From Mesorhizobium sp. ORS 3324 (GTDB lineage: Bacteria; Pseudomonadota; Alphaproteobacteria; Rhizobiales; Rhizobiaceae), in contig LM655191.1 of assembly GCA_000824825.2 (NCBI GenBank), positions 17,036-81,035 of the forward strand: DNA of 64,000 bases, given 5' to 3'. Positions 27,858-37,416 of the stretch are shown here, in pieces (position 1 is the first letter of the stretch; each line of letters starts with the position of its first letter). A program made the position numbers and the translations under genes. The notes beneath the pieces were generated by a model. The model saw only the letters and a list, made by a program, of their open reading frames with translations, was not told the DNA's origin and did not search any database.

Positions 27858-28463
27858 TCACATCGGCGGGGCGATGCCGTGATTCCCGACCACCACCCGG
27901 CGTGAAACGAGCTTGCCGTTGCTGCCGCGCTCGGCGCTGACGAACACCGCCATACCGGGCTTGAGATCCGCCGGCTTGGCGGTCGCGAATTTCACGATCG
28001 GCGTCGATTGCGGTATGGCGATCTGCTTCTTCTGGCCGTTGCCGTAGGCGAGCGTCACCGTCCGGCCGCTGACCTCGGTCACGTCGGCGACGGTGCCGTT
28101 GGTCATCCGGCTGTTGGGCTGCAGGTCCCAGGCTCGGTCGCCTTCACCCGTTCCCTTCAGCGCCGCCGGGAAAATCACGACTTCCAGCGCGCCGCTGCCG
28201 CCATCGGCCTTGGGAGCTGACGCGATGCCGAGGAAATCGCCCTGTTTGATGTCAGCGGCCGATGCCTTGGCGACGCCGGAGATCATCCAGCCGGGGGAAA
28301 GGGTGACCGTATCGGTCTTGCCGTCGCGGGCTTTCACCGTCAGCGCCGTTCCGGCGAACGTGGCGACTGTGCCGCGCACGCGTACCATCTCCGCCTGCGC
28401 GGCGCCCGCAAAGGCTGAAATCGTGGCGAGCGCAATGGTGAACGTGAATAGCTTCAGTTTCAT
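27858..28463 (-). CDS. secreted protein of unknown function with repeated OB-like segments
   Basis: A 201-residue protein with a signal peptide at residues 1-24 (LFTFTIALATISAFAGAAQA, then EMV). The mature part has two similar parts built around VRGTVATFAGTALTVKARDGK and NGTVADVTEVSGRTVTLAYGNGQ, each followed by a segment ending in a DIKQGDF or DLKPGM turn. The pattern resembles DUF5666-type domains, but I am not certain. The ATG at 28463 is chosen for the signal peptide; the frame is open to 28574. Confidence 0.7.
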   Translation of the reverse strand: MKLKLFTFTIALATISAFAGAAQAEMVRVRGTVATFAGTALTVKARDGKTDTVTLSPGWMISGVAKASAADIKQGDFLGIASAPKADGGSGALEVVIFPAALKGTGEGDRAWDLQPNSRMTNGTVADVTEVSGRTVTLAYGNGQKKQIAIPQSTPIVKFATAKPADLKPGMAVFVSAERGSNGKLVSRRVVVGNHGIAPPM

Positions 28464-28769
28464 GGCATCCGATCCTTCCAAAGGCGTTGACGCCACCCCG
28501 CCGTCGACCAGAGATATAAACCTAACGAGTTGGACCGGGCAAAATCCCGGCCGGTTCGGCTTTTGGCGCTTCAAAAGAACTTGATTGGGTGGTGCGCCAC
28601 CTTACATACCGGTGGCCTGTGGCCTCGACCTCCTGTCGACAGGACCGGTTCACGATGGCGTGACGGTCGCAATGGTCCCTCTTGGCAAATCAATCGTTAA
28701 CGGCCATTCTCGCGCCCGTCTCAGGCAACGCCACTTTTCATCAGACGTGTTTCATCCCAAGGAGTTGCC

Positions 28770-29036
28770 ATGCCCAACACCGCACGAAACCCTGTTGCCA
28801 ACAACATGATTGCCGCGAACGGCTATAGTGCCCTCAGGGCCGTCCGCGAAACGAAGGGGTATACGATTGAGGAGCTCTCTTTGACCTGCGGTTTGGCCGT
28901 GGGCGAGATCATCGACATCGAGGACGGCAAGGACGCCGATCCCGCCAAGCTCAGGCGAATCGCTTCCGCGCTGCAGGTGCCGGAAGAGGAATTGATCAAG
29001 GTGCCGGCTTCCGAGAAGCGGCCCACAAAGCAATAG
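28770..29036 (+). CDS. helix-turn-helix protein (XRE-like)
   Basis: An 88-residue protein. Residues 20-70 look like a lambda-repressor-type HTH: GYSALRAVRETKGYTIEELSLTC split by the first turn, then GLAVGEIIDIEDGKDADPAKL and RRIASALQVPEEEL. It is probably a small DNA-binding regulator; no partner is next to it. The ATG at 28770 follows AAGGAGTTGCC, a strong ribosome site. A terminator follows. Confidence 0.8.
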   Translation: MPNTARNPVANNMIAANGYSALRAVRETKGYTIEELSLTCGLAVGEIIDIEDGKDADPAKLRRIASALQVPEEELIKVPASEKRPTKQ

Positions 29037-29061
29037 AGACGCAAGAAGCGTCCGCGCAACA

Positions 29062-29094
29062 AGCCCGCCATGGCATCGCTCTGGCGGGCTTTTT
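29062..29094 (+). terminator. rho-independent terminator
   Basis: AGCCCGCCA and TGGCGGGCT form a 9-bp stem, followed by TTTT. It begins 26 bp after the stop of the XRE-like gene. Confidence 0.8.
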
Positions 29095-29226
29095 GCGATT
29101 TCCGGATATGGCCCCTGGCCCTTGCCAACTGCCGCCGCGTCATGTGGCAATCGCGTCCGCTGCCGCGATTCGGCGGCATCGACTGGCCAACATGCCTGAC
29201 CCAACATTCTTGACGAGGTGTCGCTC

Positions 29227-29686
29227 ATGAGCCTGGAATCGGTCCGCGCCTACTTTGCCGAACATGCGCCTGACATCGAGGTCCTTGTCACCGAAGCGAG
29301 TTCGGCGACCGTGACGCTGGCGGCTGAGGCACATGGCGTGATGCCGGCCCAGATCGCCAAGACCATCTGCCTGCGCGTCGGCGAAAAGACCATGCTGGTC
29401 GTGACCAGCGGCACCGCAAGGCTCGACAACCGCAAATGCAAGGACATTCTCGGCGGCAAGCCGCGCATGCTCGACGGCGAACAGGTGCTGGAGGCGACCA
29501 GCCACCCGCCGGGCGGGGGTCTGCCCCTTCGGCCTGCCGGCGCCGCTGCCGGTCTATTGCGACGTGACGCTCAGAGCCTTCGAAGAGGTCGTCCCCGCGG
29601 CCGGCGCCACCAACGCTGCGGTGCGGATTGCGCCGCAAAGGATGGCCGATCTCGTTGGCGCCGAGTGGGTGGACGTTTGCCAGTAG
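29227..29686 (+). pseudogene. YbaK/EbsC-type aminoacyl-tRNA deacylase gene, frameshifted in a G run
   Basis: The first 98 residues follow the YbaK/ProX pattern (AAEAHGVMPAQIAKTICLRVG; VTSGTARLDNRKCKDILGGKPRML), a family that removes wrong amino acids from tRNA. After SHPPGG the frame runs into an Arg-rich nonsense tail up to 29823, through the tRNA gene. Dropping one G from the run at 29515-29519 restores GVCPFGLPAPLPVYCDVTL, the conserved YbaK GG-x-CPFG motif, and then a good C-terminus ending WVDVCQ at a TAG (29684-29686). So one extra G breaks the gene, unless it is a sequencing error. Confidence 0.85.
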
Positions 29687-29723
29687 GAGAAGGATTAGAG
29701 GGGTCAAGTCTCAGGCTTGAAAA

Positions 29724-29800
<77 letters not shown>

Positions 29801-29854
29801 GACCGGGTGGCGATGTATCGTGATAACCCCGTGCCGGTCAACCGAATTCGGCGG

Positions 29855-31147
29855 CTATCGTACCGATGAAATTGCTGTGGCCCGCATCGGCCCTGCCAGC
29901 CGCAATTCCTTCTGGTGCCGGTACTCCAGCGCGATCGCGCCCCAGACCAGCCCGAGCAGCAGATAGAGATGGCGCCAGTGGTCGATGTCGATGAAGGTGC
30001 CGAGCCCGATATTGCCGAGATAGGCGACATAGGCGCAAAGCAGGTAGGGCTGCCAGGGCCGGTCGCGCAGCAGGATGCGGAAGCCGGCGGCAATCGTCCA
30101 CAAGGTCAGCGTCAGGAACGAGACGAAGCCCAGCCAGCCATAGTCCATCAGCGCCTTCAGCCAGATGTCGTGCGTGTCCTCGCCGTAGATCGTGCCGAAC
30201 ACCAGCGGGCCGATGCCGAACGGATGCTCCAGCGCCATCTGGAACCCGATCGTGTAGCGGGCGAAGCGGCCGAGCCGCGCGGTGTCGTAGCTTTGCTCGA
30301 GATGCGCGCGCTGCGAAAACATGTCCGACACGCCGGGCAGTTGCAGGATGACGAGGATGGCGATGATCAGCAGCGCGACGGCCCCGATCGTCATCACCAC
30401 CAGCCGCAGCCGGAACATACCGCTGGCGCTCTGCAGGAAGAGGCAAGCGGTGAGCAGCACCGCCGACACAGCGAACATGCCCCAGGCGCCGCGCGAGAAG
30501 GAGAAGAAGATACCGGCGGTGATGACCGGCAATGGCACCGCCGGCAGCGGCATGCGCGACACAGGGCCGGTCAAGAGCAGATAGAGCAGGTAGGTGCCGG
30601 GCAACACCAAAAATGGGCCGAACACGTTCGGGTCCTGGAAGGCGCCGGCGGCGCGGTCGTATTTGGTGAAGATCTCGGCACCTGGAAAGGCATGGAAATA
30701 GCCGGCAATGCCGAGCAGCGAGGTCGCGACGGCCGACACAACATAGGCGATGAAGATCAGCCGGTAGAGGTCGGGCTGGACAGACGTCACCGAAGCGAAG
30801 AAGACCGCGCTGAAGGCGAGAAACAGCGAGACGGCGAGATAGAGCGGCGTGTTGGCGAGTTCCTCCATCTGCGTCATCGCGATCATGCCGCCGATGTTCA
30901 TCGCCACCAGGAGCAGGAGCAGCGGCAATATCGCCCGCGAGATCCTGAGGCCGAACAGCGCCCAGACGGCGATCAGCCCGGCCATGTAGAGCTCGTAGGG
31001 CGCGGGCTCGCTGATGACGAAGCCGGAAAGCAGGATGCCGAGGACGATCGCCGCCGACGAGATCAGCGCTATCAGCTTGGCGTTGATCGCCTGAGGCGGC
31101 AACCCGTTGACCGCGGCCGCCGGCAATTCATGCGTGGCGGCGCTCAA
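29855..31147 (-). CDS. O-antigen ligase/polymerase family membrane protein (Wzy/HfsC-like)
   Basis: A 430-residue inner-membrane protein with about eleven helices. The long periplasmic loop and the PNVFGPFLVLPGTYLLYLLL and FFSFSRGAWGMFAVS segments are typical of Wzy_C/O-antigen-ligase proteins, which join polysaccharide repeat units. Its start overlaps the stop of the phosphoglycosyltransferase gene by four bases, so the two are co-translated. It is likely the polymerase of the polysaccharide made by this locus; a ligase role is possible. Confidence 0.85.
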   Translation of the reverse strand: MSAATHELPAAAVNGLPPQAINAKLIALISSAAIVLGILLSGFVISEPAPYELYMAGLIAVWALFGLRISRAILPLLLLLVAMNIGGMIAMTQMEELANTPLYLAVSLFLAFSAVFFASVTSVQPDLYRLIFIAYVVSAVATSLLGIAGYFHAFPGAEIFTKYDRAAGAFQDPNVFGPFLVLPGTYLLYLLLTGPVSRMPLPAVPLPVITAGIFFSFSRGAWGMFAVSAVLLTACLFLQSASGMFRLRLVVMTIGAVALLIIAILVILQLPGVSDMFSQRAHLEQSYDTARLGRFARYTIGFQMALEHPFGIGPLVFGTIYGEDTHDIWLKALMDYGWLGFVSFLTLTLWTIAAGFRILLRDRPWQPYLLCAYVAYLGNIGLGTFIDIDHWRHLYLLLGLVWGAIALEYRHQKELRLAGPMRATAISSVR

Positions 31148-32679
31148 TAGGCGTTTTCCGTATTGAGCAGGCGGATCGGCGTCAGGAACAGGATGCGCAG
31201 GTCGAACAGCATCGACCAGTTCTCGATGTAATAGAGATCGTATTCGGTGCGCATGCGGATCTTTTCGTTGGTGTCCATCTCGCCGCGCCAGCCATTGATC
31301 TGCGCCCAGCCGGTGACGCCGGGCTTGACCTTGTGGCGGGCGAAATAGCCGTCGACCACCTCGTTGTAGAGCAGGTTGTGCGACTGGGCGGCGATCGCAT
31401 GCGGCCGCGGCCCGACCAGCGACAGCGAGCCGAAGAGCGAATTGAAGAACTGCGGCAATTCGTCGATCGAGGTTTTTCTGATGAAGCGGCCGACGCGGGT
31501 GACGCGCGGATCGTTCTTGGTCACCGTCTGCTTCGCGGTCGGGTCGGACTTGTCGGTGTACATCGAGCGGAACTTGTAGACCTCGATCACCTCGTTGTTG
31601 AAGCCGTGCCGCTTCTGCTTGAACAGCACCGGACCCTTGCTGTCGAGCTTTATGGCGATCGCGGTGGCGAGCATCACCGGCGAGAAGACGATGATGCCGA
31701 CGAGCGAGAAGATGATATCGAAGCTGCGCTTGGCGACCGAGTCCCAGTCGTTGATCGGCTTGTCGAAGATGTCGAGCATCGGCACCGCGCCGATGTAGGA
31801 ATAGGCGCGCGGGCGGAATTGCAGCGCGTTGGAATGCGCCGAGAGACGAATGTCGACCGGCAGTACCCAGAGTTTCTTCAGAAGCTGCAGCACGCGCGAC
31901 TCGGCGGTGAGCGGCAGCGACACGATCAGCATGTCGATGCGGGCTATGCGGGCGAACTCGATCAGTTCGGAAATGGTGCCGAGCTTCGGGTAGCCGGCGA
32001 CGATGGGGGGCGAGCGCTTGTCGCCGCGGTCGTCGAAGATGCCGCAGATGCGGATGTCGTTATAGGGCTGCTTCTCGACCGAGCGGATCAGCATTTCGGC
32101 CGATTTGCCACCGCCGACGATGACTGCGCGGCGCTCCATGCGTCCGTCGCGGGCCCAGCGCCTGATCAGCCTGGACATCACGAGTCTCAGGCCGAAGATC
32201 AGCACGAAACCGACCACGAACCAACTGCCGAACAGGAGGCGCGAATAATCCTCCGAGGCCTTCATGGCGAAGGCGGTGAGCGCCATCACCGCGAAGGTGC
32301 CGGCCCAAACCAGCAGCACGCGGCCGAAATTGGCGACGGGGCGCATCAGCGCCGCGATCTGGTAGCTGTCCGTGACGTCGAGCAGCACCACCGTCAGAAA
32401 CGAGGCGGCGGCGATCGTCAGCGGATATTGCCAGGCGAGATAGTTGAAGAAGCCGACAAAGCAGAGATAGAGGCCGAGCCCCGACAGGAACAGCACCGCG
32501 AATTCGACCATGCGCAGCACGCCGCTGACCATGATCGGCGACATCGTATCGCGCCGGTACTGCGAGGCGACCTGGCGCGCAACGTCGTTGATGCCGCCGG
32601 CCTTTTCGCTTTCGGCAGGGCCATCGAATTTGCGCACCGCATCCATGGAAAAGCGGCGCGCGGGATCGATCTCGTTCAT
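31144..32679 (-). CDS. undecaprenyl-phosphate sugar phosphotransferase (WcaJ/PssY/HfsE family)
   Basis: A 511-residue membrane enzyme that starts repeat-unit synthesis by moving a hexose-1-phosphate to undecaprenyl phosphate. About four N-terminal helices are followed by a CoA-binding-like domain (RRAVIVGGGKSAEMLIRSVE) and a fifth helix (IIFSLVGIIVFSPVMLATAIAI). The C-terminal catalytic domain has KQKRHGFN, VYKFRSMY, RRTSIDELPQ-like RKTSIDELPQFFN, and GPRPHA. Starts at 32742 (TTG), 32679 or 32649 (ATG) are possible; 32679 is a choice without a strong ribosome site. Confidence 0.92.
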   Translation of the reverse strand: MNEIDPARRFSMDAVRKFDGPAESEKAGGINDVARQVASQYRRDTMSPIMVSGVLRMVEFAVLFLSGLGLYLCFVGFFNYLAWQYPLTIAAASFLTVVLLDVTDSYQIAALMRPVANFGRVLLVWAGTFAVMALTAFAMKASEDYSRLLFGSWFVVGFVLIFGLRLVMSRLIRRWARDGRMERRAVIVGGGKSAEMLIRSVEKQPYNDIRICGIFDDRGDKRSPPIVAGYPKLGTISELIEFARIARIDMLIVSLPLTAESRVLQLLKKLWVLPVDIRLSAHSNALQFRPRAYSYIGAVPMLDIFDKPINDWDSVAKRSFDIIFSLVGIIVFSPVMLATAIAIKLDSKGPVLFKQKRHGFNNEVIEVYKFRSMYTDKSDPTAKQTVTKNDPRVTRVGRFIRKTSIDELPQFFNSLFGSLSLVGPRPHAIAAQSHNLLYNEVVDGYFARHKVKPGVTGWAQINGWRGEMDTNEKIRMRTEYDLYYIENWSMLFDLRILFLTPIRLLNTENAY

Positions 32680-32814
32680 GGGATTGTCCGCGAGCTGTGC
32701 GCAAGTGGATAGCAAAAGAGAGCTAAGAAAGGCTTGAGACAACCGGTGGTTTTGAAGCTGTATTATTGTCCGCGACGACTGACCGTCCTTGCGTCTGAAC
32801 CAAACTAGTGTTGG

Positions 32815-33117
32815 CTAAAGTTCTAGCGCTGCGACCTGGGCCTGCTCTGCGCCGGCCGCCGTGGCGTGGCTGCCGTAGAGTGCCGCGATGCCGGCGACAT
32901 TGGGCTCAGCTTCATCTGGGCAACGAGGTCGGAAGTCGATCGCATCATCCGCGGCACGGCAGAGGCCAATGTCTTCCAGTTCAGTGGCGCTTAGTCTCTC
33001 AAGGATGCGGCGATCGCGATATTTCACCGCCGCATTCGCGAGCGCGCTTCTGGCGACCCATGTGGCCGCGGCAATAAGGCGCGGCACAAGCCGGAGGGCA
33101 GTTTGGAGGCTTTGCAT
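32815..33117 (-). CDS. DUF1127 domain-containing protein
   Basis: A 100-residue basic protein. The middle RDRRILERLSATELEDIGLCR is a DUF1127 (YjiS-type) motif, a short Arg-rich helix pair; such proteins in Agrobacterium and relatives affect phosphate and carbon metabolism, and some bind RNA. After the motif comes a less typical acidic and alanine-rich tail. Divergent from the large ATPase regulator at 33229, with 111 bp between them. Confidence 0.8.
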   Translation of the reverse strand: MQSLQTALRLVPRLIAAATWVARSALANAAVKYRDRRILERLSATELEDIGLCRAADDAIDFRPRCPDEAEPNVAGIAALYGSHATAAGAEQAQVAALEL

Positions 33118-33228
33118 CGTCTTTCTCCCTTGTGAATGGTGGGACGATGCGGCTCTGCGGATGGAAAGTCCTTGATGCGATCCTGAAATCTTCTGTAGCG
33201 TTTCCCCGAGGTCAATTCAGGATTGGCG

Positions 33229-35691
33229 ATGGCGCTGTCCTTCGGCGATTTCGTGCTGGACGAGCGGGAGCGTTCGCTGAGCGGTCCGCAGGGAGCGATT
33301 GACCTCAGTGCGCGCAGCATCGACATGTTGTTCGTGTTTCTCGATCGGCCCAACGTGCTGGTCGAAAAGCGCGAATTGTTCGACCTTCTCTGGCCGGGCG
33401 TGATCGTGGAGGAAAACACCCTCCACGTGCACGTGTCCGCCCTCAGAAAAGCGTTGGGCCCGAACTTCGTTGCGACTGTTCATGGCCGCGGCTACCGCTA
33501 TGTCGGCCCGCACCCAACGCGCATCCAGGAGCGCGTGGCGCCATCTGCTCGCTCGGGTGGAAATCTCTCCCTGTACCGACCGGAGTGCATTGCGCGGGAC
33601 GCCGAGACCAGAGGACTGATCGAGCTCGTCAACCAATACCAATTGGTTACGATCCTCGGCGCCGGCGGCGTGGGCAAGACGACGCTGGCCCTGAAAGCCG
33701 CCGAGGAACTCGCCGGCGGGTTTCAGGACGGTGTCTGGGTGGTGGACCTGGCATCCATGCCCGATGGCAGCTTCGTCGAGAGCGCGATCATGCAGGTGCT
33801 CGGCATTCCTGTCAGAACCGAAACCACCCCGCTGCTTGCTATCCTCGATATGCTGCGGCCACTGGCCGGGCTGCTTGTTCTGGACAACTGCGAGCACGTT
33901 GCGCATGCGGTTGCCAACGTTGTCCGTTCCTTGCAGTCAGATGCCTCGATGCTGAGGATCGTCACGACCTCGCAGGTGCCTCTAGGGCTGAGCGGAGAGC
34001 ATATTTTCAGGCTCGCGCCGTTCGCCGTTGAACCCACGTCTGAAAGCGATCGTTCGGCTGCCGAAATGTTCCTCATCCACTGCTATGAAGCGCAGGGCGA
34101 GACCCTCGCCGCCGACGAATTGCCTCTCGTGCGCCAGCTTTGCATTCGCCTCGATGGCGTCGCTCTTGCTCTCAAGATGGTGGCGGCGAGGGCGGCGGCT
34201 CTCGGCCTTGCCGAGGTCGACCGCCAACTGGCCGAACGCATAGGGGAACTTTCGACCGGTTGGGGTGACACGCCGGGGCGGCATCGGTCGTTGGCGGCAT
34301 CCCTTGAGTGGAGCTATCGGTTGCTCGCCGAGGGCGAGCGGAGGGCTCTGCGGGCGCTTGCAGTGTTCCAAGGCAGCTTCTCGTTGGACGGTGCGCGCGC
34401 CGTGGTCGGCGAGCATGCCGATGACCACTTGTCCGAGCTGGTCAGGCGATCGCTGATCACGCGCGACCGCGAGGATCGGACCCGCTACAGATTGCTGGAG
34501 ACGACCCGGCGCTTCGCCTTGCAGGAATTGGCCAGGCAGAACGAAGAGCTGCGTGCACGCGCGCGCTTGGCGGACCATGTCCGGAGCCGCTTCGAGGAAA
34601 GCCTCGCTCGATGGGAACTGACCCCGGACGCAGCCTGGGTGGCAGCTTATCGGTCGGACACGGACAATCTGCGCTCGGCACTCGAATGGGCGCGATCAAG
34701 CGGCGACTGTGTCTTGTTTGTCGGTTTGGCTGCCGCCAGCTATCGCTATTGGATAGAGGCTCAACTTGCCGGCGAGGGCCTTCGATTTGCCGAAGCCGCC
34801 GTCGCCTTCTCCGGGGATGTCGCCCCTTCACTTGGCGGCCGCCTTCTTCTTGCGCTGGGAGAACTGGCGCGGATCAATTCCCAGGACCTGCGCGCGATCG
34901 CGGCGCTGACCCAGGCGGTGGAGCAATTCGACGCCGACGCCAACGATGTGCTGCTGGCGCACGCGCTCGTTCTTCTTGGGACTACCCTTAACTTCGCCGG
35001 CCGTCGTTCGGAGGCTGCCCCGGTTTTCGCGCGGCTTGAGACCTTGTCTGGCATGCTTGCGCCATCAAAGCTGAAGGCCTGGACTCTTGTTTCGATTGGC
35101 TTGTGGCTGTTGACGGTTGGAGAAGAGGTCGCCGGAATGGCCAAATGCCAGGCGGGATTGGCGATGCATCGTTCGTGCGGAAACGAGCGTGGCCTGTTCC
35201 GGTCGACCATGTATCTGGCTGAAATGGCTCACAGGAGGCAGGATCATCAAGGCGCGCTGGCGCTCGCCGAAGGCATCTTACCAAGCCTCCGGGAGCGCGG
35301 CAGCTCGCTTGAACTCGGTGCTCAGCTTAGCAACCTTGCCTGCTATTCCATGGCGCTCGGCAACAGTGAGGCTGCCAGGGACGCCATCACCGAAGCGTGG
35401 AAATATCTGCCGCGCGATCACGGATCATGGCACTGGTGCATCATCCAGAACGCTACCGAACTCGCGGCACGAGATGGAAGATCGAGCGACGCCGCGCTCA
35501 TGCTTGGCTTCGTCGATCATTGCTTTGACGGCTGGCCCGACGGTCGGCAGCCTACCGAGGCTGCCCAGCGGGAGCGGATCGAGGCCATTTTGTCGGCGCA
35601 GCTTGAACCGGAATCCTACGCTGCGTTTCGGCGGAGAGGCCGGTCGCTGAGCTTGTTCGAGGCTGACGTTCTTGCGGGGTTCGAGCGGTGA
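33229..35691 (+). CDS. large winged-helix/NB-ARC ATPase transcriptional regulator
   Basis: An 820-residue regulator. Residues 1-95 are an OmpR/CadC-type winged helix (FGDFVLDERERSLSG to FVATVHGRGYRYVG). An AAA/NB-ARC-like ATPase follows, with Walker A GAGGVGKTTLALKAA near residue 145 and Walker B LLVLDNCEH. The last 350 residues are helical repeats of TPR type. The layout matches COG3903-type predicted ATPases, which switch genes in response to unknown signals. The ATG at 33229 is preferred to a TTG two codons earlier. It splits the polysaccharide genes and could control them, but no binding site is known. Confidence 0.88.
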   Translation: MALSFGDFVLDERERSLSGPQGAIDLSARSIDMLFVFLDRPNVLVEKRELFDLLWPGVIVEENTLHVHVSALRKALGPNFVATVHGRGYRYVGPHPTRIQERVAPSARSGGNLSLYRPECIARDAETRGLIELVNQYQLVTILGAGGVGKTTLALKAAEELAGGFQDGVWVVDLASMPDGSFVESAIMQVLGIPVRTETTPLLAILDMLRPLAGLLVLDNCEHVAHAVANVVRSLQSDASMLRIVTTSQVPLGLSGEHIFRLAPFAVEPTSESDRSAAEMFLIHCYEAQGETLAADELPLVRQLCIRLDGVALALKMVAARAAALGLAEVDRQLAERIGELSTGWGDTPGRHRSLAASLEWSYRLLAEGERRALRALAVFQGSFSLDGARAVVGEHADDHLSELVRRSLITRDREDRTRYRLLETTRRFALQELARQNEELRARARLADHVRSRFEESLARWELTPDAAWVAAYRSDTDNLRSALEWARSSGDCVLFVGLAAASYRYWIEAQLAGEGLRFAEAAVAFSGDVAPSLGGRLLLALGELARINSQDLRAIAALTQAVEQFDADANDVLLAHALVLLGTTLNFAGRRSEAAPVFARLETLSGMLAPSKLKAWTLVSIGLWLLTVGEEVAGMAKCQAGLAMHRSCGNERGLFRSTMYLAEMAHRRQDHQGALALAEGILPSLRERGSSLELGAQLSNLACYSMALGNSEAARDAITEAWKYLPRDHGSWHWCIIQNATELAARDGRSSDAALMLGFVDHCFDGWPDGRQPTEAAQRERIEAILSAQLEPESYAAFRRRGRSLSLFEADVLAGFER

Positions 35692-35713
35692 TTTTGCGGG
35701 CTCCGAATAGAGC

Positions 35714-36844
35714 CTAACCGCGCAGCGCCGCGAAATAAGCCTTCTCGATCTCGGCTGCCATCACGTCGGCACCGAATCGCGCCTTCAACTCATCGCCCGG
35801 CGGCATCAGATTCCGATAGGCGGCGGGGTCGTCGAGGGCCTTTCCCAGCCTGTCGGCGAGTTGGCCAGCATCCGGCCGGATCAGGGCAGGGGAGGTTTCG
35901 CCGAAGATCTCCGGAATGCCGCCGACCGCGGTCGCGATCATCGGCCTGCCAGCGGCCAGCGCTTCCAGCACGATGTAAGGCATTGCTTCCGCGCGGGACG
36001 GAACGACGATCAGCTCGGCCAGCGCGAAGGCTTCCCTGGCCGGCATCGGCGGCAGGAAACGGACGTGGCCCTTGAGCCCTAGGCGTTCCACCTGAGCGTG
36101 GTAGCGCGGCAGGTCGTCGCCGTCGCCGACCATCACCGCGCTCAACTGGCGGCCGAGCTCACTGCCGGCCCGCGCCAGCGCATCGATGAAGATGTCAGGA
36201 CCTTTGAGGTCGCGCATCATGCCGATATAAAGAAGATCGGCGGCACCCGCCGCCGTCGCCACCGGGTCGAATTCGACGGCGCGCAGGCCGTTATAAACCA
36301 GCGTGTTGGGGACCGGCGGCTCGCCGACCTTCCGGCGATAGGTTTTGCGCTCATAATCGGAGACGAACAGCAGGCAATCGGTGAAGCGCGCCATGGTACG
36401 CTCCAGCGCGAAGAAGAGCTTGCCGGTGGCCGTCGTTTCGTCATAGTGGAGCGAGCCGCCATGCGGCGAATAAAGGCGGGCCACGCGAGACCTTGAAACC
36501 CGCAACAGTGAGCCGAACAGACGGGCGTAGGCGCCACCCTTGGCGCCGTGCCCGTGGAGCACGTCCGGCCGCAATTCCTTGATGATTCGATATGTGCGCC
36601 AGGCTGCGGCGACATCGCCCGGCCCGATATGACGCTGCATCGGCGTGCGATGGATGCCGAGCGCCAGGCTCTCGTTCATCGCTTCGAACAGCCGCTCCTC
36701 ATAGTCGCCGCCCGTCGTCGAATCGCAGACGATGCCCACGGAATGGCCGGCTGCGACCTGTGCCTCGGTCAGGTCGCGCACATGCCGGAAGATTCCCCCG
36801 ACAGGTGAGCGAAAGCAGTGGACGATGCGGAGGTGAGCCGCCAC
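35714..36844 (-). CDS. glycosyltransferase family 4 protein
   Basis: A 376-residue cytosolic enzyme of GT-B fold. The N-terminal domain shows the open-loop pattern FRSPVGGIFRHVRDLTEAQ, and DVLHGHGAKGGAYARL. The C-terminal domain has LLYIGMMRDLKGPDIFIDAL and the donor-site motif PSRAEAMPYIVLEALAAGRP. It probably adds a sugar to the lipid-linked repeat unit. It starts eight bases after the stop of the export-protein gene, so the two form an operon. Confidence 0.9.
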   Translation of the reverse strand: MAAHLRIVHCFRSPVGGIFRHVRDLTEAQVAAGHSVGIVCDSTTGGDYEERLFEAMNESLALGIHRTPMQRHIGPGDVAAAWRTYRIIKELRPDVLHGHGAKGGAYARLFGSLLRVSRSRVARLYSPHGGSLHYDETTATGKLFFALERTMARFTDCLLFVSDYERKTYRRKVGEPPVPNTLVYNGLRAVEFDPVATAAGAADLLYIGMMRDLKGPDIFIDALARAGSELGRQLSAVMVGDGDDLPRYHAQVERLGLKGHVRFLPPMPAREAFALAELIVVPSRAEAMPYIVLEALAAGRPMIATAVGGIPEIFGETSPALIRPDAGQLADRLGKALDDPAAYRNLMPPGDELKARFGADVMAAEIEKAYFAALRG

Positions 36845-36852
36845 GTTGATTT

Positions 36853-37416
36853 TCAGAACAGCCGTTCGCGGACGTAGACGGTGTCGCCCGGCAGCAGCGG
36901 GTCGGATGTCTGCACCCTGCCGGTCATGACCTTGCCGTTGATATCGCGGGTAATGTCGACGCTTTCCTGGTTGGCGCGCGGCGTGAAGCCTCCGGCGATC
37001 GCGATCGCCTTCTGCACGGTAAGCCCCGGCACATAGGAATACTGCCCGGCGGCGCCGACTTCGCCCATGACGAAGATCGGCCGGTAGCGATCGATCTCGA
37101 CCGAGACGTCGGGATCGCGCAGATAGCCCTGGCGTAATTTGTCGGCGATTTCCTTTTCGAGCTGCTGGGCGGTGTGGCCGCGCGCCGGCACGGCGCCGAC
37201 GAGCGGGAAGGAGATGTAGCCCGACTGGTCGACGCTGTAGGTGTTGGTCAGCCCGTCCTGCTCGAACACGGTGACGCGGATGCGGTCGCCGGCGCCGAGC
37301 CGGTAAGGCTGGTCGAGCACTTCATGGAAGGCTGCGGGCGTCGGGCGGTAGCTGGAACAGCCGGTAAGCAGCGACAAGGCAAGCAAGGCGCGAAAGAGAC
37401 CAGCAGTGCTTTTCAT
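36853..37416 (-). CDS. polysaccharide export outer-membrane lipoprotein (Wza/HfsD-like)
   Basis: A 187-residue lipoprotein with lipobox LLTGC (LLALSLLTGC then SSYR). The PES domain follows (YRLGAGDRIRVTVFEQDGL, then SGYISFPLVG) and a SLBB domain (RPIFVMGEVGAAGQYSYVPG to QKAIAIAGGF). It forms the outer-membrane exit for the polysaccharide. The frame is open to 37554, but the ATG at 37416 gives the lipoprotein signal. It is shorter than full Wza proteins (about 380), so it is of the small ExoF/HfsD class. Divergent from the GumC gene. Confidence 0.9.
   Translation of the reverse strand: MKSTAGLFRALLALSLLTGCSSYRPTPAAFHEVLDQPYRLGAGDRIRVTVFEQDGLTNTYSVDQSGYISFPLVGAVPARGHTAQQLEKEIADKLRQGYLRDPDVSVEIDRYRPIFVMGEVGAAGQYSYVPGLTVQKAIAIAGGFTPRANQESVDITRDINGKVMTGRVQTSDPLLPGDTVYVRERLF

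Noticed and set aside
29915..31150. Plus-strand frame of 411 codons opposite the polymerase gene
   Set aside because: Low-complexity charged shadow; the minus strand encodes a normal multi-helix membrane protein.
31333..32712. Plus-strand frame of 459 codons opposite the phosphoglycosyltransferase
   Set aside because: Composition is His/Arg/Glu-rich shadow sequence; the minus strand has the full enzyme motifs.
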